From assembly GCA_964533785.1 (NCBI GenBank), contig CAZHNG010000236.1:1-11047 (forward strand): a stretch of 11,047 nt of DNA. Reading direction: 5' to 3'. The translations under genes and the position numbers were made by a program. The notes under the pieces were generated by a model that was not told where the DNA came from, searched no databases, and saw nothing but the letters and a program-made list of their open reading frames with translations. Positions 1 through 7,400 of this stretch are shown piece after piece; position 1 is the stretch's first letter, and each line of letters starts with the position of its first letter. Source of the stretch: JANQRV01 sp964533785. Its GTDB lineage: Bacteria; Bacteroidota; Bacteroidia; Chitinophagales; Saprospiraceae.

Positions 1-10
1 GCGGTTTGTT

Positions 11-45
11 GTCTAAAATCTAGCGTCTAGTGTCTAGCGTCAAAA
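11..45. repeat. Tandem heptamer repeat, five units of about GTCTAGC
   Basis: Five consecutive 7-bp units in exact register: GTCTAAA, ATCTAGC, GTCTAGT, GTCTAGC and GTCAAAA, followed by a partial GTCC. A second array with the same words, orientation and period lies at 2980-3014. No open reading frame or promoter box is evident here. The function is unknown. It is best described as a short intergenic tandem repeat that probably recurs elsewhere in this genome. Confidence 0.8.
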
Positions 46-121
46 GTCCAATAAAAATAGCAAAAAGAAAATAATTCACTCCGGCTGTGTCGGACAAAGG
101 GACACCAAGCAGCATAATTCA

Positions 122-147
122 TTCGCGTCTCTTCGCATTCTTGGCGG
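122..147 (+). repeat. Degenerate dispersed repeat, copy 1
   Basis: This 26-nt segment begins TTCGCG and ends TTGGCGG. It matches the reverse complement of 9547-9572 at 21 of 26 positions without gaps. Both copies lie between genes, near the end or start of a minus-strand gene. They look like diverged members of a dispersed intergenic repeat built from words such as CGCAAAG, CACAAAG and CGCGAAG. With only two copies visible, chance similarity in low-complexity sequence is not excluded. Confidence 0.4.
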
Positions 148-183
148 CAAACAATTTTGTTGGTGTTTTCCGTTATTTACCTT

Positions 184-214
184 GAAACGGCTTCATTACT
201 CCGAAGCCGCTTTC
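184..214 (-). terminator. Hairpin downstream of the flavoprotein gene, possible terminator
   Basis: The arms GAAACGGCTTC (184-194) and GAAGCCGCTTTC (203-214) pair over 11 bp with one bulged base and an 8-nt loop. The hairpin lies about 36 nt beyond the stop codon of the minus-strand gene ending at 250, where a terminator would be expected. No U-rich tract follows it on the minus strand, so this is not a textbook intrinsic terminator. It may instead be a transcript-end stabilising structure. Confidence 0.4.
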
Positions 215-249
215 ACTTCCGTAAAGAAGTTTTATACCGGGACGAAAAC

Positions 250-1476
250 CTACGATGAATGTGCCATTGCCGTACCCGCGATCCACCCACCAGTCCATGC
301 CGCCTGAAAATTAAAACCTCCGGTAATCGCGTCGATATTGAGTACCTCCCCCGCAAAAAATAGTCCCGGAAATAATTTGCTTTCAAATCTTTTGAAGTTA
401 ATTTCCTTTAGATCCACTCCTCCGGCGGTCACAAACTCTTCCTTGAAGGTGCTTTTGCCTTTCACCGGGTACACGGCAGCGGTCAATTCCGTCAACAATT
501 GTTGTAATTGCTTTTTGTTCAGATCCGCCCAATTTTCTTTACCGATTTCCGCCGCACGAATTAATTTTTGCCATAATCTATTCGGTAAACCCAAGATAGG
601 TTTAGCAGCCACCAATCTTTTTGCCCAATCTCTTTTCTTGCTTTCCAGTTCATTTTTTACATCAACTGAATCGCCTAACCAATTAACAATCAAATTAAAA
701 TCATATTTCTTTTCAGCTAACGCTCTAGCTCCCCATGCTGATAACTTTAAAACCGCAGGACCGCTCAAGCCCCAGTGAGTGACCAACAAGGGACCAACAC
801 TTTCAAGCTTGGAATCTGCAACTTTCACGGCTGCTGCCGGCATTGCTATTCCCGGGATCTCAGCGAGGCGTTCATCAACGATATTAAAGGTAAAAAGGGA
901 CGGTACGGGAGGGACGATGCGGTGCCCTAAATCCGAAAGCAAGTTCCACATCCTGTTACTGCTACCACTCGCTACCATGACCCGCCCGGCATGATAAATC
1001 TCGTTTTTTCGCGTTTTAACAGTCCATAGTTTTCCGGGATTGGCGGGAGGGTCGATCTTGGTAACATCTTGCCGGGTAAGGATCTCGATCCCATATTTTT
1101 CAACTTCTTTTACCAAACAATCGATAATCGACTGTGATTTATTCGATTGGGGAAAAACCCGGCCATCCTTCTCAATTTTTAAAGGTACTCCCCTGCTTTC
1201 AAACCATTCCATGGTATCTCCGCATGCGAATTGATGGAACGGCCCGACGAGTTCCTTTTGCCCTCGCGGATAATACGTACTCAGTTCTTTAGGTTCCCAG
1301 CAAGCGTGCGTCACATTACAGCGTCCACCTCCGGAGATCTTTACCTTGCGTAGTACTTCTTTCCCTTTTTCCAGAAGAATAATCCTGGCACCAGGCTTTA
1401 ATTCAGCCGTACGAATAGCCGCAAAAAATCCGGCTGCTCCACCGCCAATGATGAGGATGTCCGTTCGATTCTGCAT
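250..1476 (-). CDS. HI0933/BaiN-like FAD-dependent NAD(P) oxidoreductase
   Basis: A predicted cytosolic flavoprotein of 408 residues, the usual length for the HI0933-like (YhiN/BaiN) family. The N-terminal FAD-binding Rossmann motif GGGAAG is at residues 11-16, with the acidic strand end LLEKG at 34-38. The family block KISGGGRCNVTH is at 46-57. Further family blocks are THWGLSGPAVL (233-243), TAGGV (350-354) and the C-terminal FAD-contacting stretch from AGEVLNIDAITGGFN (375-389) to the WTGG at 394-397. Members are flavin reductases or oxidoreductases of mostly unknown substrate. BaiN was proposed to act in bile-acid dehydroxylation, which should not be transferred here. The reading frame extends to 1515, but the start at 1476 is preferred: the Rossmann strand begins just after it, and a perfect TAnnTTTG box lies 4 nt upstream, implying a leaderless mRNA. 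The gene is divergent from the GH109-like gene and shows no functional link to it. Confidence 0.9.
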   Translation of the reverse strand: MQNRTDILIIGGGAAGFFAAIRTAELKPGARIILLEKGKEVLRKVKISGGGRCNVTHACWEPKELSTYYPRGQKELVGPFHQFACGDTMEWFESRGVPLKIEKDGRVFPQSNKSQSIIDCLVKEVEKYGIEILTRQDVTKIDPPANPGKLWTVKTRKNEIYHAGRVMVASGSSNRMWNLLSDLGHRIVPPVPSLFTFNIVDERLAEIPGIAMPAAAVKVADSKLESVGPLLVTHWGLSGPAVLKLSAWGARALAEKKYDFNLIVNWLGDSVDVKNELESKKRDWAKRLVAAKPILGLPNRLWQKLIRAAEIGKENWADLNKKQLQQLLTELTAAVYPVKGKSTFKEEFVTAGGVDLKEINFKRFESKLFPGLFFAGEVLNIDAITGGFNFQAAWTGGWIAGTAMAHSS

Positions 1477-1480
1477 TCCG

Positions 1481-1488
1481 CAAAGGTA
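1481..1488 (-). promoter_or_regulatory. Bacteroidota -7 box (TACCTTTG) of the flavoprotein gene
   Basis: Read on the minus strand the sequence is TACCTTTGCGGAATG. This is a perfect TAnnTTTG element followed by four bases and the ATG at 1476-1474. In Bacteroidota the initiation site lies a few bases past this box, so the transcript would start at or within a base or two of the AUG, with little or no leader. A TTTG that could be the -33 element lies 24 nt further upstream, somewhat farther than usual. The box also decides the start-codon choice. Confidence 0.55.
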
Positions 1489-1532
1489 GAAATTGAGCCG
1501 GAAGAATCCTGACAAATTTTACCAGGAAAGAA

Positions 1533-1560
1533 TTGAGAATTAAAAACTTCTTTATCTTTA
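1533..1560 (+). promoter_or_regulatory. Candidate promoter of the GH109-like gene
   Basis: A TTG at 1533-1535 is followed after 17 nt by TATCTTTA (1553-1560), one base away from TAnnTTTG. Initiation around 1566 would give a leader of roughly 18 nt before the ATG at 1585. Spacing and position are plausible, but the last base of the -7 box is off consensus and the region is A+T-rich. Confidence 0.35.
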
Positions 1561-1584
1561 TAGGTTGAAATAAAACACAAAGAA

Positions 1585-2985
1585 ATGCAACATCAAAACA
1601 GAAGAAAATTTCTCAAACTATCCGCAATAAGTGCTGCCTTTCTGGGTTTACCCATCAAGTCTGCGTATTCCAGAGATGAAATTGAAAATAAGCTGGCCCG
1701 GATCGAAGCGCCGCGTCCGTCCCTTAATAATTCCGTGATGGGCCTTAAACAAGCTCCGATTGAACAGGTAAAAGTAGCCTTTATCGGTTTGGGCAACCGG
1801 GGATACGGGCACTTGAGACAGGTCAGCGCTCTATTTCCCAAAGCAAAAATTACGGCCATTTGCGACATCAGATCCTCTCAAACGGATAAAAGCATAGCCT
1901 TCCTCAAAGAATTTGATCAAAAACCGGCGGTTTATTCAGGTTCAGCGGATGCCTGGAAAGAAATGGTGGCCCGTGATGATATTGACCTCGTTATTATTGC
2001 TACCCCCTGGGACGACCATGTACCCATGTGTGTGTACGCCATGCAACAAGGTAAACACGTTGCAGTGGAGGTACCTGCTGCCGTTTCCTTAGAAGGCTGC
2101 TGGCAACTGGTCGACACCGCCGAAGCTACTCAGCGCAACTGCATGATGATGGAAAATGTCTGCTACGGCGACGAAGAATTATGGATACTCAACATGGTAC
2201 ACAATGGCGTATTCGGCACCTTAACATACGCAGAAGCAGCCTATATTCACGACCTACGAAGCCTGATGTTTAGTAAAACCACTTATTACAATCAATGGAG
2301 AATCAGGCATCACATCCGACAGGATGGTAACCTCTACCCTACTCACGGCCTTGGCCCGGTCGCACAATACATGGGAATTGAGCGCGGCGACCGCTTTGAC
2401 CATTTAGTATCCATGAGTTCTTTGCAAGCAGGACTGCAAGAATACAGCCTGATGGTAGAAAATGACAATGAGTTTTACAACCGGAACGACTTCACCCACG
2501 GCGATATGAGTAATACCTTGATCAAAACCGCTAAAGGAAGATCTATCCTGGTCCAGCACGATGTGGTCACTCCAAGGCCATACAACAGGATCAATGCACT
2601 AGCCGGTACGAAAGCTTACCACGAAGGGTACCCCAGCCGTCTTTCCCTGAATGAGGTCGGCGGAGGCCACCACTGGCTGGAAGAAGAAGCTTACCAGGAA
2701 ATGAGAGCAAAATACAAGCATCCGATCTGGGACAAACTGAAAGATGAAATTGAAAAGAATGGCGGCCACGGCGGGATGGATTTCGTTCAGTTGTACCGTT
2801 TGATCGATTGTCTAAATCAGGGCATGCCGCTCGATATGGATGTTTACGACGGTGCCGACTGGTCAGTGGTGACGCCATTATCCAAAATATCCGTAGAACT
2901 GGGCAGCATCCCCGTCAAATTCCCCGATTTCACGCGCGGAAAGTGGCAAGGAGAACGACCTTTTGGTATTATGGCGAATATCTAG
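1585..2985 (+). CDS. Tat-exported Gfo/Idh/MocA oxidoreductase, GH109 type (alpha-N-acetylgalactosaminidase-like)
   Basis: A predicted NAD-dependent glycosidase of 466 residues; the characterised Elizabethkingia GH109 enzyme has about 444. GH109 enzymes keep NAD bound and cleave through oxidation at C3, elimination, water addition and re-reduction. The N-terminus carries a Tat signal (NRRKFLK at 5-11, hydrophobic stretch to about 24, likely cleavage after AYS at 27-29), so the protein is probably exported folded with its cofactor. The Rossmann motif GLGNRG is at 68-73, the sugar-oxidoreductase EVP at 162-164, ENVCY at 190-194, WRI at 238-240, LYPTHGLGP at 250-258, GGHGGMD at 393-399, and DVYDGADWS...PLS at 419-433. 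By recalled alignment, Y194, R239, Y251 and H254 match the active-site Tyr, Arg, Tyr and His of the Elizabethkingia enzyme. The next gene, 52 nt downstream on the same strand, encodes a DUF1080 protein of related 3-keto chemistry. Family membership is firm; N-acetylgalactosamine specificity is inferred, as many GH109-like proteins are untested. Confidence 0.9.
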   Translation: MQHQNRRKFLKLSAISAAFLGLPIKSAYSRDEIENKLARIEAPRPSLNNSVMGLKQAPIEQVKVAFIGLGNRGYGHLRQVSALFPKAKITAICDIRSSQTDKSIAFLKEFDQKPAVYSGSADAWKEMVARDDIDLVIIATPWDDHVPMCVYAMQQGKHVAVEVPAAVSLEGCWQLVDTAEATQRNCMMMENVCYGDEELWILNMVHNGVFGTLTYAEAAYIHDLRSLMFSKTTYYNQWRIRHHIRQDGNLYPTHGLGPVAQYMGIERGDRFDHLVSMSSLQAGLQEYSLMVENDNEFYNRNDFTHGDMSNTLIKTAKGRSILVQHDVVTPRPYNRINALAGTKAYHEGYPSRLSLNEVGGGHHWLEEEAYQEMRAKYKHPIWDKLKDEIEKNGGHGGMDFVQLYRLIDCLNQGMPLDMDVYDGADWSVVTPLSKISVELGSIPVKFPDFTRGKWQGERPFGIMANI

Positions 2986-3014
2986 CGTCTAAAGTCTAGC
3001 GTCTAGCGTCTAAA
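2980..3014. repeat. Tandem heptamer repeat, second array, containing the GH109-like stop codon
   Basis: Five exact-register 7-bp units: ATCTAGC, GTCTAAA, GTCTAGC, GTCTAGC and GTCTAAA. They match the words at 11-45 in the same orientation. The last sense codon (ATC) and the TAG stop of the upstream gene lie inside the first unit, so the array abuts or invades the end of the coding sequence. It fills most of the 52-nt gap before the DUF1080 gene. Role unknown. Confidence 0.85.
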
Positions 3015-3037
3015 ATAAGTTACTAGTAAAACAGAAA

Positions 3038-3916
3038 ATGAAAGTGATACATTTAAATAACGTAAAGTGTTTATTAAGCATACTGTTATTGTCCATTTGG
3101 AGTTGTGCAACGGTGGATAATACCATAGATCAAGATCAGGAAGAATGGCTACCCATTTTTGACGGTGCGAATTTTTCCGATTGGACGCCAAAATTCAGAG
3201 GATATGAATTAGGCGTTAATTACAATGAAATTTTTCGCTTAGAGGATAGTTTGTTAATGGTGCGCTATATGCCGGAGGATACTTTCCAGAATGAATTCGG
3301 ACATTTATTCTACAAAACGCCGTTTTCGCATTACCGATTGCGGGCCACTTACCGGTTTGTGGGAGAACAACAGACGAACGGACCGGGTTGGGCATTTCGA
3401 AACAACGGCCTGATGTTACATTGTCAATCTCCTGAGTCAATGGGTTTGGATCAGGATTTTCCCATTTCCCTGGAAATGCAACTACTTGGTGGTAACGGTA
3501 CCGATGAGCGAACTACGGCAAATCTATGTACACCTGGTACACACGTCGTCATGAACGACAGCTTGTTCACACCCCACTGTGTCAGTTCAACTTCTAAAAC
3601 CTACCACGGTGACCAATGGGTCACAGTTGAAGCCTTGGTATTAGGAGATTCATTGATCCAGCATATTGTGGAAGATGCAGTCGTCATGGAATACGAAAAG
3701 CCTACTATTGACGGTGGAAACGTCAATGGTCATGTTCCGGCCGAAAAGACTGATGGAACACCGGTTAAGGAAGGGTATATATCGATCCAGTCCGAGTCTC
3801 ATCCCATTGATTTTAGGTCGATCGAAGTGCTGGATCTATGCGGTTGTATGGATCCGAAGGCTACGAATTATAAAACTTATTTTGTGAAGGCGGATAATTC
3901 GAAATGTATTTATTGA
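3038..3916 (+). CDS. DUF1080 lipoprotein (3-keto-disaccharide hydrolase family) with cysteine-rich tail
   Basis: A predicted surface or periplasmic lipoprotein of 292 residues. A short basic, hydrophobic signal ends in the lipobox-like IWSC, with C23 the likely lipidated residue, followed by an acidic linker. The DUF1080 jelly-roll (concanavalin-like) domain spans about 37-266: LPIFDGANFSDW (38-49), RNNGLMLHCQ (121-130), ISLEMQLLGG (143-152), LCTPGTHVV (163-171) and the closing GYISIQSESHPIDFRSIEV (246-264). The family is annotated as 3-keto-disaccharide hydrolase, and some members act on 3-keto-glycosides; which sugar is used here cannot be told. The C-terminus has a compact CGCMDPKATNY (268-278) ... 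DNSKC (286-290) tail, a cysteine motif seen in secreted Bacteroidota proteins. No promoter box is evident in the 52-nt gap upstream, so co-transcription with the GH109-like gene is likely. A hairpin begins about 58 nt after the stop. Confidence 0.88.
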   Translation: MKVIHLNNVKCLLSILLLSIWSCATVDNTIDQDQEEWLPIFDGANFSDWTPKFRGYELGVNYNEIFRLEDSLLMVRYMPEDTFQNEFGHLFYKTPFSHYRLRATYRFVGEQQTNGPGWAFRNNGLMLHCQSPESMGLDQDFPISLEMQLLGGNGTDERTTANLCTPGTHVVMNDSLFTPHCVSSTSKTYHGDQWVTVEALVLGDSLIQHIVEDAVVMEYEKPTIDGGNVNGHVPAEKTDGTPVKEGYISIQSESHPIDFRSIEVLDLCGCMDPKATNYKTYFVKADNSKCIY

Positions 3917-4411
3917 ATAAAGAAAATTATCGTCTTGGTGTTGTGGTAATTGTAATGAATCAACAGATAAACCCAGCAATTCTTAATTTGATCAATGAAA
4001 ATCAAATGGAGAATTGCTGAGATAAACCAATAAACACCACAACATGCCAGTGCCAGAGTAGTTTGAATTGTTCGGCGCGGCGCTTTACTACAGTATTGTC
4101 TATTACATAATGGGTAAGACAAAAACGTTGATAGGATATAAACAAACTTGGGGTGCTCCGATTCTCGACAATCGACGAATTTGGGGGGGAGTTTACCTTT
4201 ACTTAAGTGGGTGGGTAATATATTAGTAATAATAACGGCCCGCCCTCCTACCAACCAACCGGCCCGGCATAACCGGAAGCTATTCTAAGCCCCCAGCCTA
4301 AAAACCCAATGTGCACAAAAGGAAAACAAATGATTTGTGATGTAAACATACAAAAAACACCATTAAAACACAAATTATTTTACGATAAAAATATTAAAAC
4401 TAAATCACACA
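3917..4411. other. 495-bp non-coding gap with hairpins
   Basis: No credible gene was found. The longest frame, on the minus strand at 3910-4254, overlaps the end of the DUF1080 gene and has a compositionally odd protein with no recognisable motif. The left third (3939-4044) holds a two-tier inverted repeat, listed separately. The middle contains a GC-rich word (CGGCGCGGCGC near 4074) and a G-run (near 4180). The right 100 bp is A+T-rich, as expected for a promoter region of the gene at 4412, but no clear TAnnTTTG box with a -33 partner was seen. The length suggests that the next gene has its own promoter. Confidence 0.5.
3939..4044. repeat. Two-tier inverted repeat with a 19-position inner stem
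   Basis: The inner arms 3974-3992 and 4001-4019 pair at 17 of 19 positions by Watson-Crick rules, plus one G-U wobble and one mismatch, around an 8-nt loop. An outer 9-bp pair, TGTTGTGGT (3939-3947) with ACCACAACA (4036-4044), encloses it. It lies just after the DUF1080 gene, so it may end or stabilise that transcript. No U-tract follows the inner stem on the plus strand. A small decayed mobile element or a structured RNA are alternatives. Confidence 0.6.
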
Positions 4412-7400
4412 ATGACCTATCTTAAAATATCTTTATTCACCATCGCAACTGGCTTATTGTTGCTCCAGGCCTGTAAACAGGAAATTCCACTGCTTTATCC
4501 ACAAAAACAAATTACCCTCGAAGCACAAAAAGCCGCTGAACTAGCCTCCAAGATCAGAAACGAAGTCGCCGTAGAATTACACGACGACTTTGAAATGTCG
4601 CTCTGGGCTGCCGATTCGCTCATCCAGGATCCTATCGCCATCAGTATCGATCCGCAAGGCCGTATCTTCTATACCAGTGCCACCCGGCAGGCGAATTCTG
4701 AATTCGATATACGTGGTCACCGCAACTGGATGACCGCCTCTATTTCCTTTGAATCGGTAGAAGATCGCCGGGCTTTTCTACAAAAAATCTTCTCCGAAGA
4801 AAACGAAGAAGGTCAACGATCCTTGAAAGATCTCAACGAAGACGGGACCCTCGATTGGCGGGACCTCGCCGTAGAAAAAGAACAAGTTTGGTTCCTTGCC
4901 GACGAATCTGGGGATGGTGTTGCCGAACGGGCGCAGCTCTACCTCGAAGATTTTAACCAGGAAATAACTGACGTCGCCAACGGTATCGAATTTCACAATG
5001 GTGAAGTGTTTATCGCCGTTGGCCCGGATCTGTGGCGGACCAAAGACCGCGACAATGATGGTATTGCCGACTGGAAAGAGTCCATCAGCCACGGCTTCGC
5101 GGTCCATATCGGATTCAGCGGTCACGGTATGTCGGGTGCTAAAATTGGTCCGGACGGAAGAATTTGGTGGGGTATCGGCGATATTGGAATGAACGTCGTC
5201 GACAAAGATGGAAAGCGTTGGAAATACCCCAATCAAGGCGTGATCGTCCGTTCGGAATTGGATGGTACGGGCTTTGAAGTCTATTCCGCCGGCTTACGAA
5301 ATACCCACGAATTTGTTTTTGATCAGTATGGTAACCTCATTTCCGAAGATAATGACGGTGACCACCGGGGAGAACGCGAAAGACTGGTGCACCTGATCAA
5401 TGGTTCTGATTGCGGCTGGCGAACCAACTGGCAATTCGGAAAATACACCGATCCCAGAAATAACGAATACAAAGTCTGGATGGATGAAAAACTGCACATT
5501 CCCCATTGGGACGGACAAGCGGCTTACATCCTCCCTCCTATCATGAATTATGTGAACGGACCTACCGGAATGGTCTACAACCCGGGAACGGCATTAAGCC
5601 CCCAATGGTACGATCACTTTTTCATTGCGGAGTTCAGGGGTTCCCCCGCCAATTCACCCATTCATGCCTTCACCCTAAAACCCAAAGGCGCATCTTATGA
5701 ATTAGATACCACTAAAATTGTGGTTCAGGGCGTATTACCTACCGGTTTGGACTTTGGTCCGGACGGTGCCCTCTACTTTGCCGATTGGATCGACGGCTGG
5801 GGAACCAAAGACGCCGGTAGAATCTGGAAACTGGATATTCCCGGCGAAAACGATTCTCCCATCCGCCTGGAGACCAAGGAATTGATCCAGGCAGACTTTA
5901 CTGAAAAATCACTGGCAGAATTGGGTGAACTCCTTAAGCACCAGGATATGCGAGTTCGCCAAAAGGCCCAGTTCGAGTTGGTGGACAGAGATACCGATGG
6001 ACATAACACCCTATTGGAAGCAGTGATGCAGCGGGAAAACCAATTGGCTCGTATTCACGGTTTATGGGGCATCGGACAATTGGCCAGAGAAAGATATGAT
6101 TGGGGCGCTGATTTTGTGCCGTTCCTACAAGATGATGACCCTGAAATTGTTGCCCAGGCTGCAAAAATGATCGGCGATATCAGATACGCTGAAGGAGGTG
6201 ATGGTCTTGTGGAATTATTAAAACATCCTTCCCCAAGGGTTAGGTTGCACGCAGTAGAAGCCATAGGCAGATTGAAATACAAAGCGGTACAGCCCATCTT
6301 GGACATGCTGCTGGCTAATGATGACCAGGATATCTGGTTGAGACATGCGGGGATGATCGCATTGGGCAGAATTGGTGAAGAAGCTCCCCTTGTGAATTTA
6401 AAAGATCATCCTTCCAAAGCCCTGAGAACGGCCGCAGTGGTTGCCTTAAGACGTATGCAAAGCCCGGCGGTTGCGGAGTTTCTCCAAGACCAAAGCGAAT
6501 ACGTGGTTACCGAAGCAGCAAGAGCGATAAATGATGATTACAATATTGAAGAAGCATTACCTGCTTTAGCTCGGATATTAGCTGAAACACGATTTACCAG
6601 CGAAGCCCTGATCCGCCGGGCCATTAACGCCAACGTCGAAGTAGGACAACAAGAAAATATCGATTTATTGATGGCCTATGCCGGGGAACTGTCGGCCCCC
6701 TCAGCCATGCGCGCCGAAGCGCTTAGTGCCCTGAGCACCTGGGGAACGCCCTCTGTCTTCGACCGGGTTGATGGTCGCTACCGTGGAGAGATGAATCGCG
6801 ATTCCACCGTGGTGATCGAAGCTTTAGCAGGAAAAATTCCCGGTTTATTGCAGGATGGACAAACTGAGGTCCAGGTAGCGGCCGCCAATGCTACTGCAAG
6901 ATTGCAGATCAAGGCCGTAGAAAATACCTTGCTCAACCTTATGAAAAGCAGCGCTTCCGCCGATCTGCGCGAAGCTTCATTGCGAGCCTTGCAGGCTATC
7001 GAAGCGCCTTCTCTCGAAAATGCGCTGGACCTGGCTTTCGCTGACCAGTCGCCGGCAGTACGCTCCGCAGCACTGGAGATCCTTCCGGGATCTTCTATTT
7101 CGGAGGACAAAGCCATTCAACTCTTCCGCCAAGTACTGAACAACGGCACTACCGTTGAAAAACAATCCACCCTTACTGCTCTGGGCAACCTGCAAAGCGA
7201 AGCGGCAATACAGGCACTATCGCAGGCGGTAGATGATCTTTCAGCCGGCAAAGCAGACCCGGCCATTCAATTGGACATTATTGAAGCGGTTATCGCACAA
7301 AACAACCCCGAGGTAACGGCCAAGCTCGAAGCATATCAGGCCGCGAAGCCCCAGGATGACCCGCTGGCGATGTACCGCGAAGCGCTGGTCGGCGGAGATG

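Noticed and set aside
11..45. CRISPR-like array
   Set aside because: The units are 7 bp with no spacers, so this is a simple tandem repeat and not a CRISPR.
338..778. Plus-strand 146-codon frame opposite the flavoprotein gene
   Set aside because: It is antisense to a well-supported gene with clear family motifs, and its own translation has no recognisable features.
1477..1515. Longer start of the flavoprotein at 1515
   Set aside because: The extension would overlap the perfect TAnnTTTG promoter box, and the FAD-binding strand begins right after the ATG at 1476.
1585..2985. A plain inositol or glucose-fructose oxidoreductase assignment
   Set aside because: The ENVCY, WRI, LYPTHGLGP and GGHGGMD blocks together follow the GH109 pattern much more closely than inositol dehydrogenases.
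3910..4254. A 114-codon minus-strand frame in the gap after the DUF1080 gene
   Set aside because: It overlaps the DUF1080 stop region, runs through a strong hairpin, has no recognisable motif and an unnatural composition, and lacks a promoter box. A chance frame is more likely.
4778..5236. Minus-strand 152-codon frame opposite the haem protein
   Set aside because: It is antisense to the propeller domain, whose plus-strand motifs are unmistakable.
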